From Saturnia japonica (taxonomy: Eukaryota; Arthropoda; Insecta; Lepidoptera; Saturniidae), in NCBI GenBank assembly GCA_033032175.1, contig CM065320.1, forward strand, positions 14,403,413 through 14,467,412: a stretch of DNA of 64,000 nucleotides, given 5' to 3'. Positions 1-12,300 of this stretch are shown piece after piece; positions within the stretch are counted from its first letter, which is position 1; each line of letters starts with the position of its first letter. The notes under the pieces are model-generated. The model was not told the origin of the DNA. It did not search any database and saw nothing but the letters and a program-made list of their open reading frames with translations. A program made the translations under genes and the position numbers.

Positions 1-36
1 TACTACAGAACGCTAATTTCATATGTAAGGACCTAA
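1..36 (+). mobile_element. mariner element, 3' terminal inverted repeat, cut by window start
   Basis: The first bases match the right-hand terminal inverted repeat of the mariners ending at 21473 and 33840 (motif 'catatgtaaggacctaa'). It is followed by a TA at 37-38, as expected for the mariner TA target duplication. The body lies to the left, outside the window, so coding state cannot be judged. Confidence 0.8.
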
Positions 37-896
37 TATTAATATAATTGTGTTATGTAAAGGAACATAAATATACCATATTTTTAATCATCCATATCAT
101 AGTTAACAGTGAAGAATTTTAACTGTTTATTCATAAATAAATAAAGTACATAATATCTTTTAATTATAAAACAATCTGTTGTCTTAGGATTTTCAGAAGT
201 AAAAAAAAATATCGTTACTTCATGGTGATAATTTTAACAAGTACCTAATAACACAGGCAAGTTAACTATCTGTACGTAAGTAGCACAACGGGCGAAACTT
301 TATTTTTAATTACATTGTAATCGATCCGTACAAACATGATCCTGAATGGTATAAGGTAGAAGAGCCTCTAGTGAGCACGCACTGCGCATACACACACACC
401 AAGGTTTCATCAGCAAGTATAATAGCGCGCAGGAACATGAGGGGTCTTTGCATCCCCTGTCTATTTCGAACACGTTTCGCCTCATTCGTATTGCGTCCAA
501 AAAAAAAACTTATTAGATTTACTCGGCCCTCGCTCGCGATCGATAATGCTCGTTTTGATTTGACAGATCCCAAAACAGAGGCGCTCAAACATCAAACAGT
601 CGATCCCGAGGGCTTTTCGAGTCGATAAAAGTAATTTTTTACTTTGAAAGTCATCCATAACAGTCTTTACCTTTTCACTTAACGTGATTGTTTAGACATA
701 CTTACTAGGGCGAGTCGACATATTTAGAAATAAAATAATTAAGTCTAAATATTGCAATCGGCTAACGAAATCCTGTGTATGTTACGTATGATTGGCACTC
801 AGTAATTATGTGTTGTCCAATAAAAATCATACGAACGACATGCAGCCATGCATCAACATCTATAAAAAAATATAATGAGTGAGTTCATACCTTTAT
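37..896. other. AT-rich noncoding DNA, no gene seen
   Basis: Overlapping short frames occur around 306-628 on both strands, but none has a recognisable motif and they shadow one another. A slightly GC-richer patch lies near 520-620. Nothing else is supported. Confidence 0.5.
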
Positions 897-988
897 TACC
901 TGTTTAATTCTAAAGTGTAATAGTAGGAGCACTTGCTGGCTAAATATTCTGTGGTAAATCGGCGATACTATAAGTTTGAGCACCCCTG
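897..988 (-). mobile_element. possible hAT-type transposon end
   Basis: Read on the minus strand, the sequence begins 'caggggtgctcaaac', which resembles hAT terminal repeats (CAGGGGTG with a subterminal GCTCAAAC). The eight bases just outside (989-996, ctttaaga) would be one target duplication. I could not find the opposite end or the matching duplication, so this is either truncated or a chance match. Confidence 0.35.
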
Positions 989-1476
989 CTTTAAGAGACG
1001 AGACCTGGCCGCGGCAGGGGAGAGTGGGGTGAAATTTGTTACTTTCAAGTAGAAGATTAACACTCAATATTAGAGACGACCTCGAGAGATAAGTGTAAGA
1101 TTAATGTGGTCGGATATTAGTATAAAAATACTGGCGGAGGTCATCGGTGTCCCATCAATGTACGCGTGAAATGGTCTACTTGACATTTCACAAGCTACTG
1201 TATAGTTCTAGATACAGCTTATAGCTTTTTATTTAAAAACCTAACTAAAAGCGCTCAAAGAATCTGTTACATATCTTGTACTCGGCAGCTTCATGAATTT
1301 TTTTGAAACATCTGTGTTTTAAACTTTATTGATATACTTAATATAAATATAGTTTTAATTTAGTACATTGTATTAATATCTCCAGTAGTAACCGCTTGTG
1401 ACTACATTCATGATTATATGCAATTTTAACACAAAAGTAAAATTCAATTCAATACAAATTACAATCAATGATGTGA
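989..1476. other. noncoding, nothing recognised
   Basis: AT-rich sequence with a slightly GC-richer patch near 1080-1200. No coherent reading frame or repeat could be assigned. Confidence 0.4.
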
Positions 1477-1987
1477 TCTATATACTCAATACAATTAATA
1501 AAATTGAAGTGTCTGTTTGTAATGCCAAAATAACAGCTTTTTACTAAATGCATATGAAAGTATAAACGACACCTATAACAAAAACAAATTTGAAAATTAT
1601 TTGTCCGTCTGTTTGTTCTGGGTAATCTCCGAAACGGTTGGATCGATTTTGACGGGACTTTCACTGGCAGGTAGCTGATATTATAAAGAGTAACTTAGGC
1701 TATACTAGAGAAATAGTTAAGGTTCCGCACAAATATAAAGAAAACTGGTCATGGTGAATCAATTCGAGCGCTTAAATGGTTTACGCAGAATAAACCATAA
1801 GAGATATTATATCAAATTAATGTACTACACAATTGTAGATCTTAAAAAGACCTACAAAAAAGCCAGCGAGAGCATTATCACCCACAATAAGCATTTTATC
1901 GGGAGCGGGGGTGGCACTATACACGCGTGTGCCCCCCGGTCAACGAAATTCTATAGTCCTCGCGAACGCAGCCGCGGGCACTGTTAG
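1477..1987 (+). mobile_element. Helitron-type non-autonomous repeat, family B, near full length
   Basis: The element starts with TCTATA after an A and ends 'gccgcgggcactgttag' before a T, a decayed form of the CTAG/T end typical of Helitrons. The body carries the family's signature phrases 'gaagtgtctgtttgtaatg', 'gattttgacgggactttc' and 'catggtgaatcaattcg'. The minus-strand copy at 25083-25827 shares both ends and the middle. It encodes no Rep/helicase, so it would have needed an autonomous partner. The frames at 1449-1664 and 1751-1987 lie inside it and are not genes. Confidence 0.6.
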
Positions 1988-2244
1988 TATTTAAATAAGA
2001 CAATAACACAAAAATAAAAAATAATATTATCCAACTAACTACACCAGTTGTTAGAGCAGTTTTCAATATTTGGGCTTTGGTTAGCCCAAATTATATGTCT
2101 ACAAGCTTCGGCGAATACCTACGGCAGTATTTGAAGGACCACAAGTTCTAAAGTACGCTTCATTGCCATCTTCTATTATAGAGCCCATTAGACTTTTAAT
2201 ATTTAAGTAATAATCGTAAACACAATATTGTCCTAATGAATACG

Positions 2245-2475
2245 AGATCCGCGCACGTGGTGTGATCATTTCGGTATAGTGTTCGATCGCACTAAATAAT
2301 TTGGATCCGATGGTTGCAGGCTACCGTCCGCGGCGCGGGATCAACAAAAGGCAATGCGGGGGAAGGCGTGGGGAGTGCGGACTGCGGAGGAACGTAACGC
2401 GTCTCGCTCTCGGAGCGAATGATAAATGAAAATAGCCGGCGAGGGGGGTGGACTCCCGCGGAGCCTGCACACATG
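2245..2475. other. GC-rich block in AT-rich surroundings
   Basis: CpG-rich sequence ('gtccgcggcgcggg', 'ggcgagggggg') with sharp edges against AT-rich flanks. Both strands show short open frames here, as expected from GC-rich DNA with few stops. It could be a regulatory element or an unrecognised repeat, and nothing in it decides between these. Confidence 0.3.
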
Positions 2476-2499
2476 CTCTTATCGACCTGCTGCACTGAC

Positions 2500-3639
2500 A
2501 CAAGTCTTAAGGTATTAGCGAGATTCTTTCAATTTTATATATTTTTTCATCTAACATTATTTTTTGGCTTTTTAATAATATTACACGTAATACACAATAA
2601 AATAAAATCTAAGAGAAGAACGATAAAGCTTCCCATATCAATACTATTTATGTTATGTAATGTACCACAATATTAAAAATCTAATCCTTACTTTATATTT
2701 AATTAAACATAAATATCATAATATTATAAATAATAGAACATTAAACGGAGATATTATATTATTTTATTTATAATATTAATATTGGTTGTTGTATAGCTAA
2801 GAATTAAATGGTTATAACTAAATTAAATTGGTTCAATGCGCGTTCTTATTATTATTACTTATTTCACTTAAAATTTATATATATTTAATAGATTGAATAA
2901 AAATTATAAAGTAATAAAATATGTAACTAGAAGAGAGTAAAGTATAAATTTGGACTATAGATAAGAAAAGTGAAGCAGAAAAAAATGTACAGATCTTATT
3001 TACATTAGAAATGTAAGAAGAAGAAATATAAGTAACAAAATTTATCCATTGTATACGAATATAAACGACAGAATTTATATATAGTGTGTATTAAAAACCC
3101 CACCGGATCCGTGAAGGTGCTATTAGGTATCTAGATTATATTCTGTTTATATGAACTATATCAGATTAAAAGTAAAAAAAATTACCCCTAATAAAATGTA
3201 AAAAAAATATATAAATGAGGACACTTAAATGGCAATACAGGCGGCGCGGCGCAGGTTACCGCTATACGATCGAACGTACCGCTACGCCGCGCTGGGGCTG
3301 GCGAAGGTGTGACGGTGTTATCACGTTTTAAAAATTTGCTAAATTTTAGGGAAACTAAATATGTTAATTTTAAATCGCAATAACATTTTTATTTTCATAA
3401 TAAATATAATTTTGATATTTTTTTTTAGTAATGTCATTGGAGTACCTCTGGACCCTTTTCGGATTCGATGGGTTTTTAATACATATTGTTTATACCTCAA
3501 AAAAAACCCACTCACTCATCACGAAATCTCTGAAACTATAGATCCGAAATTTAGCATAGTTACTACTTTCGTAATGTAGACGCTCATTCAAAAATTCACC
3601 CTCTAAGGATGTCAAATAGGGGTTGAGTGTTTGTATGGA
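2500..3639. other. very AT-rich noncoding DNA
   Basis: Dominated by A/T runs and short TA-rich tracts, with a small GC island near 3240-3310. No gene or classifiable element was seen. Confidence 0.45.
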
Positions 3640-4176
3640 GTGGGTGAAAAATATTGTCTTTTGACATGAAAATAAGTTATTAGTCATTCTTAACCGATTT
3701 TAATGAAAATTTGTACACAGGAATTATGAGTAATTCCATAATAATGTCAATATTACTTTTAGAAATAGTATAAATATCAAATTTATTTATTTATCTATTT
3801 GCATCATGCATGTACAAATGTACATGTTCTTATACATGGACTCTGGATAGGGTATGGCAAATTATTACATTTGTTTTTCAAACATACATTTTATATACAT
3901 TATTTTATTTATCTAATTTACTAATTATTACACCACTTGTCGACCGATTCTTTATAATTTTGTGGACGGGAAGCATATAATATGTCATTCTTTAATTGAT
4001 AGGCTTTAAAAGGCGTAAAAAGAATAGTTCTTAACCGATTTTGATTTAACTTTGTACACGGCAAGTGTAATAAAATAGACTATAAGAATTGTCAACAATA
4101 CGAGTAAAAATAAAATTAATGGATGAAAATAATTAATGTGTAAAAAACGCATGCAGAGCCGCGGGTACACAGCTAG
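3640..4176 (+). mobile_element. Helitron-type repeat, family C, 3' part
   Basis: The phrase 'cttaaccgattttgat' followed by 'actttgtacacgg' occurs twice here and recurs at 16680-16720 and, inverted, near 25920-25970. The right end is 'gagccgcgggtacacagctag' minus its first base, followed by T, a Helitron-like CTAG/T terminus. The left border is uncertain. No protein is encoded. Confidence 0.5.
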
Positions 4177-4237
4177 TTTTTATAATGACAATGCTAGTAG
4201 TTCGATGCTCCGTAGTTCTGTTATAATTATAAAACAC

Positions 4238-4382
4238 CTGGGAGACCGAGCTATGCTCGGTGTTTTATATAAATAAAAAACAGCTATCTAGGTAAACTTG
4301 GAATGTAAAACACTATACAAACCAATTAAATATACAAATATATATATATATATACAAGAATTGCTCACTTAATATAATATGA
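4238..4382 (-). mobile_element. Helitron-type repeat, family D
   Basis: Read on the minus strand it starts TCATATTATATTAAGTGAGC after an A and ends with a hairpin (CCGAGC / GCTCGG) followed by TCTCCCAG. The same ends occur at 60724-61005. In this copy the stretch 'gaattgctcacttaat' is uninterrupted, so it serves as an empty-site reference for the retroposon nested in the other copy. It has no coding capacity. Confidence 0.55.
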
Positions 4383-4479
4383 TATGATTATAATTATGAC
4401 TGTCTTTTAGCAATGCTTAAAGCTAATATCATATTGGTTTTGGAGGAAGTCGCTGTTGTCTCATAACTTGCGGACGTGC

Positions 4480-4600
4480 ATAGAGCCGTGTCACACACGC
4501 GCTCAGCGCTCTCCTCGCGTTTACAATAATACTCGCGGACGCACGCGGCACGCTACGCTCACTCGGCTCGCACGGGCCACGCGTGTGACCGGCGACTGTC
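4480..4600. other. GC-rich block
   Basis: CpG-dense sequence with repeated 'cgctc' and 'acgcg' motifs. It sits between two AT-rich stretches and shows no reading frame worth calling. Confidence 0.3.
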
Positions 4601-4640
4601 GAAATAATTGTCCATTAACATAGCACACCGCACATCATGT

Positions 4641-4657
4641 GGGGGGGGGGGGGGGGG
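4641..4657 (+). repeat. poly(G) tract, 17 bases
   Basis: An uninterrupted run of 17 G in otherwise AT-rich DNA. It may be a real, unstable homopolymer, or its length may be a sequencing or assembly artefact. Confidence 0.95.
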
Positions 4658-4856
4658 CATCGGGGAACGCGAGCTTACCGCGATCATAAAGGAAGAATAC
4701 ATTTTATTAGGTCAGGTTTGTCTAACACAGAAGTTACAACAGGGATGGGTTGTGGAGGGACGTCTCCGAATGATCAAAATCAGTTTATATATCAATAAAG
4801 GATTAAATTAAATCATTAAAGGATACGTTAAAGTCAGACTCCAGAGTTTTAAGTAA

Positions 4857-5140
4857 CTAATTAAAATTTTGACTACAGTTTTGACAAGTCCGGACAGACG
4901 AACCCTCTGCTAACAAAGGAATATTTTTTGCTGAATCATTGAATTGTTTGACTCTCGGAAACCCCTGATCAGTATTTAAATTTTTAATATATCTTGACAG
5001 CCATGATGATCCGTCGTCCATAGCTGCAGAAATAGTTTTCAAACAATATCTACAATCGCAATTAAATTGTCATCTTTTGAGAACACAACCTCAATAACTA
5101 CAATTTGATGTGCAACATTTGCTGTCCATATATCTTTCTC
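4857..5140 (-). pseudogene. possible decayed coding fragment, unknown protein
   Basis: On the minus strand a 35-codon open stretch (5137 to about 5034) runs into a second open stretch in another frame that contains CRYCLKTISAAMDD and ends at a stop at 4857. A single frameshift would join them. The composition is polar and mixed, with a C-x-x-C motif near the end (TCQNC), unlike typical AT-rich noise. I do not recognise the family. It may be a degraded transposase or simply chance. Confidence 0.25.
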
Positions 5141-6350
5141 CCCATTTTACCTTAAAATACCAATAGACGCCAAACTGCACAGGGTATTTCATTAATTTAA
5201 ATGTCAAAAACTTATAAAATGATGAATTGAGTATTTTTGTACGTGATAAAAAATAGAAAAAAAAAAGTTTGAAACTTCATACATGTAGATATGTACTTGT
5301 ATTGGTACAATTGACATATTATGTCTACATTTTAAAACGCTAATTTATTAACATTGCACACTAGCTGGGGAGGAAGTTCAATAACAGGTAGAAAAATACA
5401 CTCACATGTTGCCAAAAGTATATACATACTAAGGACCACTACACAACATGCCGCCGGCAAATGCGGTAGAAAAAGGAGTAAGTCACGAGGATAATTTCAG
5501 TTGTGACAATCCGCGAGTCGACTGTATGTTTAAAAATTAAAGTAAATGATTGAGTAATATTGGTCTATAGATAAAAAAAAATTTTATAATAAAAATAAAA
5601 AATATGAATCTGGAAAAAGTAATCGTTCATTTATTTAATTTTCCCCTTGGATGATGACGTCACGGGACCATAATGGCGCGTTTTTGTATCGTGTTTTTCA
5701 ATTAAAATATATTATTTAAATCGATTTTAATTATGTATTAATTAAAATATAATTATTCATAGGTAATCATTTTCAACATATAGTGTTTATAACCATTTTC
5801 CAAAAGTTGTCAAATCCCGGTTTGACGGCGCGATTTGCGGCAAGCCCGCTGGGTTAGACAACAAGAGCTTATTTAAAATGCAGCAATATACTCAGTCAGG
5901 TAAAAGTTTTCTCCGTCATATAATAGCCGACGGGAGGCCATCTTTAGATAATAGATTCACATCTCATTAGTCAATATAGGCCTTGAAATGTAAAAAAAAA
6001 AATCATAATCAGTCTGTAAAGAACAACATAAGGGAAAGATCTAAAGATTTTAATAATAATAGTCGCATCGTAGGCCGCGTACCTAATAAAAGTTTCTAAC
6101 TCGTGGGCGTTCACCCGTAATTATCCACGAGTACGTGATACCCATCACAGTACTGGGGGGATGAAGAGCAACTAGAGGGGAGGCTGGCCCGAGAGGACTG
6201 AACCCATAAACCCTAAAAATAGATAATACAACGCGACGCCTAAGCCGCACGATTACAAAATAATGCATTCCATTAAATATTCCGAAAACTTTATTAACTA
6301 ACTACAGTTTGTGTAGGTTTGGAACAGTCGATTAACTTTTGCGGACGCAC
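5141..6350. other. noncoding, nothing recognised
   Basis: AT-rich DNA. It holds a short ATG-started frame of 30 codons at 5450, in a fair start context but with no recognisable content, and a palindromic TGACGTCA at about 5656, which could bind a CREB-type factor or be chance. Confidence 0.4.
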
Positions 6351-6699
6351 AACAAACTTGGTAAAGCCCAGCACGACCCAATGCAGCCACATCTGTCAAA
6401 ACAATATATAATACAACGGAAACAATAAACAGTTGTTCAAACTAGTTCATTTTTAAAAGATTCAATGTCCATTAATGGGTGTTAATATAAAAATAATATG
6501 TTTTTCTTTGTTAAATATAATGATGCATTTATTTACTCAAAATTGTTATATGTTTATTCATTATACAATACCAGCAAAATATATACTACCATTGCATGGA
6601 ACATGCCAGAAAAAAAAGAACTTTATACAACTTGTTTCAAGGGTTACCCCGTCAATTCAAATGATCTTTCTATAATTCAATAGTAGATAAATCCGTAAA

Positions 6700-6995
6700 A
6701 CATAATTATAATGATTAAAAGACAATTTTTTACAAACAAAAAATCAACATCAATCGTTTTGTGGATTTTTCTGGTGTATCTTCAAAGTTCAAGGTCAAAT
6801 GCTAATGAAAAATGGGACCACCCTTGAGAATATGTCTTTCGAACAAAAAAAGAATAATCTAAATCGGTTCATAAGCAAAGAAGTTATGGCTGAACAACCA
6901 TTAAAAATACATTCAATTGATACCACCTCCTTTTTTGTAGTCGGTTTAAAATATCGGCACGTCTTGCTGTAGAGTTGGTTGAATAAGAACACGGA
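6700..6995 (+). repeat. lepidopteran interspersed repeat, family E
   Basis: The phrases 'aatctaaatcggttcataa', 'gaagttatggctgaacaac' and 'tttgtagtcggttt' recur at 9289-9584 (second tandem unit), in diverged form at 35880-36060, and inverted at 60530-60700. It encodes nothing; the 65-codon minus-strand frames here are shadows. Confidence 0.6.
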
Positions 6996-7322
6996 CTAAA
7001 ACGTTGGGCACAGCTATCATGTATTCAAATAATATATATCTAAATTAAAATAACAAAATTCAAACTCTCATAAGCAAATTGTTGTTTTATTAAAACATGT
7101 TAGTGATGTTTTACTAAATCAAAATTTTGTCAAGTTAACCGAGTGGCTGACACCGTCCGCGTCGCGTCATTACTAACTACGGATTGAAATAAACATTACT
7201 TTAGTTAAATGACGCTGATATTTAACCGTAATTCATTTAAACCGTATCTATCTAATGAATGTGATTTGCACATAATATATTGTATAGTTTCTGTTTTTAG
7301 TAAATAACTATATAATACATAA

Positions 7323-7680
7323 TCTATACTTATAATAAAAGAGTAAAGAGTCGAAATCTGTACATTGAAGATATTTAAGAAAAAATACTACGGGGGTTTA
7401 GAATCATGACCGGAAAAAATTTCCATAGTTTTTATGAAATTTTTGTCTGTCTAGTCTGTTCTGTTAGTTTGTACGCTAAACACGCAAAAACTAACGGAAC
7501 GAATTTAATGAAATTTGATATGATTGTAGTTTATCATCTGAAGGTATATTTAGAATACAATTCTACACGTATGGACATTTGTATGGTCTATAAATTACGT
7601 TTTACCTATACACATATTGCACCTTCGGTAAGACGAAAGCATAATTTACATCATCGGTGAGACAAGTGCTCAATTGTTAA
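7323..7680 (+). mobile_element. Helitron-type repeat 5' end inside tandem unit 1
   Basis: The repeat begins TCTATACTTATAATAAAAGA after an A, a 5' start shared by several repeats in the window. It continues into 'ccatagtttttatgaaatt' and 'gtctgtctagtctgttctg'. The 84-codon frame inside is repeat sequence and not a gene. The 204-base deletion that distinguishes unit 1 falls within it. Confidence 0.45.
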
Positions 7681-8939
7681 AAATATTTAAAATGAATTAT
7701 TTAAGTTAATATAAAACATCCTTTTATCTGAAGGAACAAAGACGCTAAAAGTTTAAATCATATTTCACGTAAAGAACAATTATTACAGAGCAATTTTAGC
7801 AGAATTAATGTTTATCATGAAAAATTGCAAAACATACAGTTTATGATGACCTCTTACTTGTCTAAGGTGCGATACGTACATGTCTGTTTTATTCTGAGTA
7901 ATCACCGAAACGGTTTGACCAATTTTGACGGGATACTCAATGTAAGATAGCTAATGTTATGAGTAACTTTTATTTTAGAAAAAGAATTAGGATCCTGCGC
8001 AATAAAAAAAATACAGGACATGGTGAATAAATTCGGGCGGAATTTTTTGACCTTGACATTAATTGACCATCAATCATGGTGAGAAGGAAAAATACCATTC
8101 ACATTATCGCTTCGGCAGTTCGTCGTAACGCTCCCAAACCTTCCAGTTTATTATCAAACCCCGTAAAGTACCTATTACGAAAAAAAAACATCTCGGTTCA
8201 AACCAAACAAAAATTATAACCCCTACAATACATACCACCCCGACATCAATTAGGTCGGTCGATATTTATGACGCAAAATTTCGAAGTCATAAAAACATTT
8301 GACATAACTTTGAAATTTTTCAAGTTGACGAAGTATTACATAATAAGTACCTACATAAGTAGTAACTATGCCGTAATAAGGGAGAAATTACATAACTTTA
8401 CATTTTTTGAACGGTAACCAAATTACCTTTACCCACGCGGGACAACATTAGTAATTAGTTACCTACTTAAACAGATAATAATAAATTCATTATAATTATA
8501 TTAAACAAATTGTTATGAAAAAATGTAATTTACTTTTACATAGTTTAAAAGTAAATAAATATATATTTTATGTATAAATTGTGGTAATTTTAATGGTTTA
8601 TAAACATTTCGGAATAATAATTATTCTACTTGGCACTTAAATATGAAAACAATTATATATACATACATATTATGTGAATATCGTTGCTTTTATAAACACA
8701 CATATAATTTTCACTGCAATCATAATGCAATATTAACAACATAGATTTTAAATCTATGATTAACAAGTCATCGTGAAGAGAGTAACATTTGTTATTATTT
8801 TAAATAGCGACCCACCCCAGCTTCGCACGGGTAGGTGTAGATTGTCAGCCAACCCACCGCGACCGTTTTGCTGATAGTGATTTCTTTTGTCAGCGCAATT
8901 TTGGATTCTTTTTACCTTCTACGGTATTCGTTTATAAGG

Positions 8940-11735
8940 AACAAACTTGGTAAAGCCCAGCACGACCCAATGCAGCCACATCTGTCAAAACAATATATAA
9001 TACAACGGAAACAATAAACAGTTGTTCAAACTAGTTCATTTTTAAAAGATTCAATGTCCATTAATGGGTGTTAATATAAAAATAATATGTTTTTCTTTGT
9101 TAAATATAATGATGCATTTATTTACTCAAAATTGTTATATGTTTATTCATTATACAATACCAGCAAAATATATACTACCATTGCATGGAACATGCCAGAA
9201 AAAAAAGAACTTTATACAACTTGTTTCAAGGGTTACCCCGTCAATTCAAATGATCTTTCTATAATTCAATAGTAGATAAATCCGTAAAACATAATTATAA
9301 TGATTAAAAGACAATTTTTTACAAACAAAAAATCAACATCAATCGTTTTGTGGATTTTTCTGGTGTATCTTCAAAGTTCAAGGTCAAATGCTAATGAAAA
9401 ATGGGACCACCCTTGAGAATATGCCTTTCGAACAAAAAAAGAATAATCTAAATCGGTTCATAAGCAAAGAAGTTATGGCTGAACAACCATTAAAAATACA
9501 TTCAATTGATACCACCTCCTTTTTTGTAGTCGGTTTAAAATATCGGCACGTCTTGCTGTAGAGTTGGTTGAATAAGAACACGGACTAAAACGTTGGGCAC
9601 AGCTATCATGTATTCAAATAATATATATCTAAATTAAAATAACAAAATTCAAACTCTCATAAGCAAATTGTTGTTTTATTAAAACATGTTAGTGATGTTT
9701 TACTAAATCAAAATTTTGTCAAGTTAACCGAGTGGCTGACACCGTCCACGTCGCGTCATTACTAACTACGGATTGAAATAAACATTACTTTAGTTAAATG
9801 ACGCTGATATTTAACCGTAATTCATTTAAACCGTATCTATCTAATGAATGTGATTTGCACATAATATATTGTATAGTTTCTGTTTTTAGTAAATAACTAT
9901 ATAATACATAATCTATACTTATAATAAAAGAGTAAAGAGTCGAAATCTGTACATTGAAGATATTTAAGAAAAAATACTACGGGGGTTTAGAATTGTTGAG
10001 TAGATACTCTTTTATAATAAATTTGTATCTTCCATATTTTAAATTTGGTATGTGTCATACAGTTGTCTTTTGTTGTGTAAAGATCTTTGCTACCTTATAT
10101 ATATGTTTTTTCCTGTTCTTTACTTTTATATGCTGGTTTTATTTATTACTACAAATAACTTCCACTGCGCTACCGGCTCATAATCTGCTACAAGAATCAT
10201 GCCCGGAAAAAATTTCCATAGTTTTTATGAAATTTTTGTCTGTCTAGTCTGTTCTGTTAGTTTGTACGCTAAACACGCAAAAACTAACGGAACGAATTTA
10301 ATGAAATTTGATATGATTGTAGTTTATCATCTGAAGGTATATTTAGGATACAATTCTACACGTATGGACATTTGTATGGTCTATAAATTACGTTTTAGCT
10401 ATACACATATTGCACCTTCGGTAAGACGAAAGCATAATTTACATCATCGGTGAGACAAGTGCTCAATTGTTAAAAATATTTAAAATGAATTATTTAAGTT
10501 AATATAAAACATCCTTTTATCTGAAGGAACAAAGACGCTAAAAGTTTAAATCATATTTCACGTAAAGAACAATTATTACAGAGCAATTTTAGCAGAATTA
10601 ATGTTTATCATGAAAAATTGCAAAACATACAGTTTATGATGACCTCTTACTTGTCTAAGGTGCGATACGTACATGTCTGTTTTATTCTGAGTAATCACCG
10701 AAACGGTTTGACCAATTTTGACGGGATACTCAATGTAAGATAGCTAATGTTATGAGTAACTTTTATTTTAGAAAAAGAATTAGGATCCTGCGCAATAAAA
10801 AAAAATACAGGACATGGTGAATAAATTCGGGCGGAATTTTTTGACCTTGACATTAATTGACCATCAATCATGGTGAGAAGGAAAATACCATTCACATTAT
10901 CGCTTCGGCAGTTCGTCGTAACCCTCCCAAACCTTCCAGTTTATTATCAAACCCCGTAAAGTACCTATTACGAAAAAAAAAACATCTCGGTTCAAACCAA
11001 ACAAAAATTATAACCCCTACAATACATACCACCCCGACATCAATTAGGTCGGTCGATATTTATGACGCAAAATTTCGAAGTCATAAAAACATTTGACATA
11101 ACTTTGAAATTTTTCAAGTTGACAAAGTATTACATAATAAGTACCTACATAAGTAGTAACTATGCCGTAATAAGGGAGAAATTACATAACTTTACATTTT
11201 TTGAACGGTAACCAAATTACCTTTACCCACGCGGGACAACATTAGTAATTAGTTACCTACTTAAACAGATAATAATAAATTCATTATAATTATATTAAAC
11301 AAATTGTTATGAAAAAATGTAATTTACTTTTACATAGTTTAAAAGTAAATAAATATATATTTTATGTATAAATTGTGGTAATTTTAATGGTTTATAAACA
11401 TTTCGGAATAATAATTATTCTACTTGGCACTTAAATATGAAAACAATTATATATACATACATATTATGTGAATATCGTTGCTTTTATAAACACACATATA
11501 ATTTTCACTGCAATCATAATGCAATATTAACAACATAGATTTTAAATCTATGATTAACAAGTCATCGTGAAGAGAGTAACATTTGTTATTATTTTAAATA
11601 GCGACCCACCCCAGCTTCGCACGGGTAGGTGTAGATTGTCAGCCAACCCACCGCGACCGTTTTGCTGATAGTGATTTCTTTTGTCAAGCGCAATTTTGGA
11701 TTCTTTTTACCTTCTACGGTATTCGTTTATAAGGA
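8940..11735 (+). repeat. tandem duplication, unit 2 (about 2796 bp)
   Basis: Second copy of the 6351-8939 block, with 204 extra bases at 9994-10197. In unit 2 this segment is bounded by 'agaat' at 9989-9993 and 10193-10197; unit 1 has a single 'agaat', as expected if it lost the segment by microhomology deletion. The unit ends 'cgtttataagga' before unique sequence. Because the copies are so similar, either a recent tandem duplication or an unresolved pair of haplotypes in the assembly would explain it. Confidence 0.95.
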
Positions 11736-11884
11736 AAACTGTTATGACAATTATAATCAACATTAAATGCCCAAGTTAACTAACAGATTTATCTGAATAA
11801 AGATTAATAATGAATTGGAGAAAATAGGTTCGCAAATAATGTAATATTAATTATTATGTAAAAGATAAAAATGGTTACTGTGAG

Positions 11885-12005
11885 TCAACCTTATGAGATA
11901 GACATAGGTATGACATAGCGGACTTTTCTCTAGGCTTTATAAAGAACTGCAATTATTTAGTACATATATTATTTTGATGTATCTCATAAGGTTTAGCCAG
12001 CATAT
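11885..12005. repeat. Helitron family B 3' fragment with inverted ends
   Basis: The stretch from 'ccttatgagata' to 'tatctcataagg' forms an inverted pair about 100 bases apart. The right half resembles the inverted 3' part of family B ('gccatgtaagcgcccga'). It is an isolated remnant. Confidence 0.35.
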
Positions 12006-12214
12006 GCCATGTAAGCGCCCGAAAAACATTTTTTGACGACTTGATTACAAATCATTGTATGTAGTCTACTATATAAATACTTATTTGGAATGTATTGCTT
12101 AAATAAACATTCCGTAAATTCTTTTTCTCTAAATTATAGTGAAAACCGATCTGAGCGTACAGAGGGAAGACAACGGGAGGCGACTTTACTTTATACTATG
12201 TATTTATTGATTGA

Positions 12215-12300
12215 TATTAATCTACACTTATTTTTGTGGTGTTTGAACGCGGTAATCTCTGGAACTACCGGTCAGATTTGAAAAATACTTTTGTATTTTA
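12215..12300 (+). mobile_element. Helitron-type remnant
   Basis: The phrase 'tttgaacgcggtaatctctg' matches a motif also present at 28475-28500 and, inverted, near 35130-35150. No termini were found. Confidence 0.35.

Larger units (their letters stand above)
6351..8939 (+). repeat. tandem duplication, unit 1 (2589 bp)
   Basis: This block is repeated head to tail at 8940-11735 with a constant offset of 2589 bases up to about 7400. The first junction reads 'tttataaggaacaaac', joining the right end of unit 1 to the left end of unit 2. Roughly ten scattered single-base or single-indel differences were noticed by eye, so the copies are very similar. Unit 1 lacks 204 bases present in unit 2 at 9994-10197. 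It contains a family E repeat (about 6700-6995), a Helitron-type 5' end at 7323 and a family B remnant at about 7880-8040. It encodes no recognisable protein. Confidence 0.95.

Noticed and set aside
2067..2091. 'ttgggctttggttagcccaa' hairpin resembling a bacterial terminator
   Set aside because: There is no T run after it and this is a eukaryotic context.
5333..5350. 'aaaacgctaattt', like the inner part of the mariner end
   Set aside because: The match stops before the diagnostic 'catatgtaaggacctaa', and there is no TA-flanked terminus.
7406..7660. 84-codon frame repeated at 10199-10453
   Set aside because: It lies inside a noncoding interspersed repeat within the tandem duplication. The repetition reflects the duplication and not a gene family.
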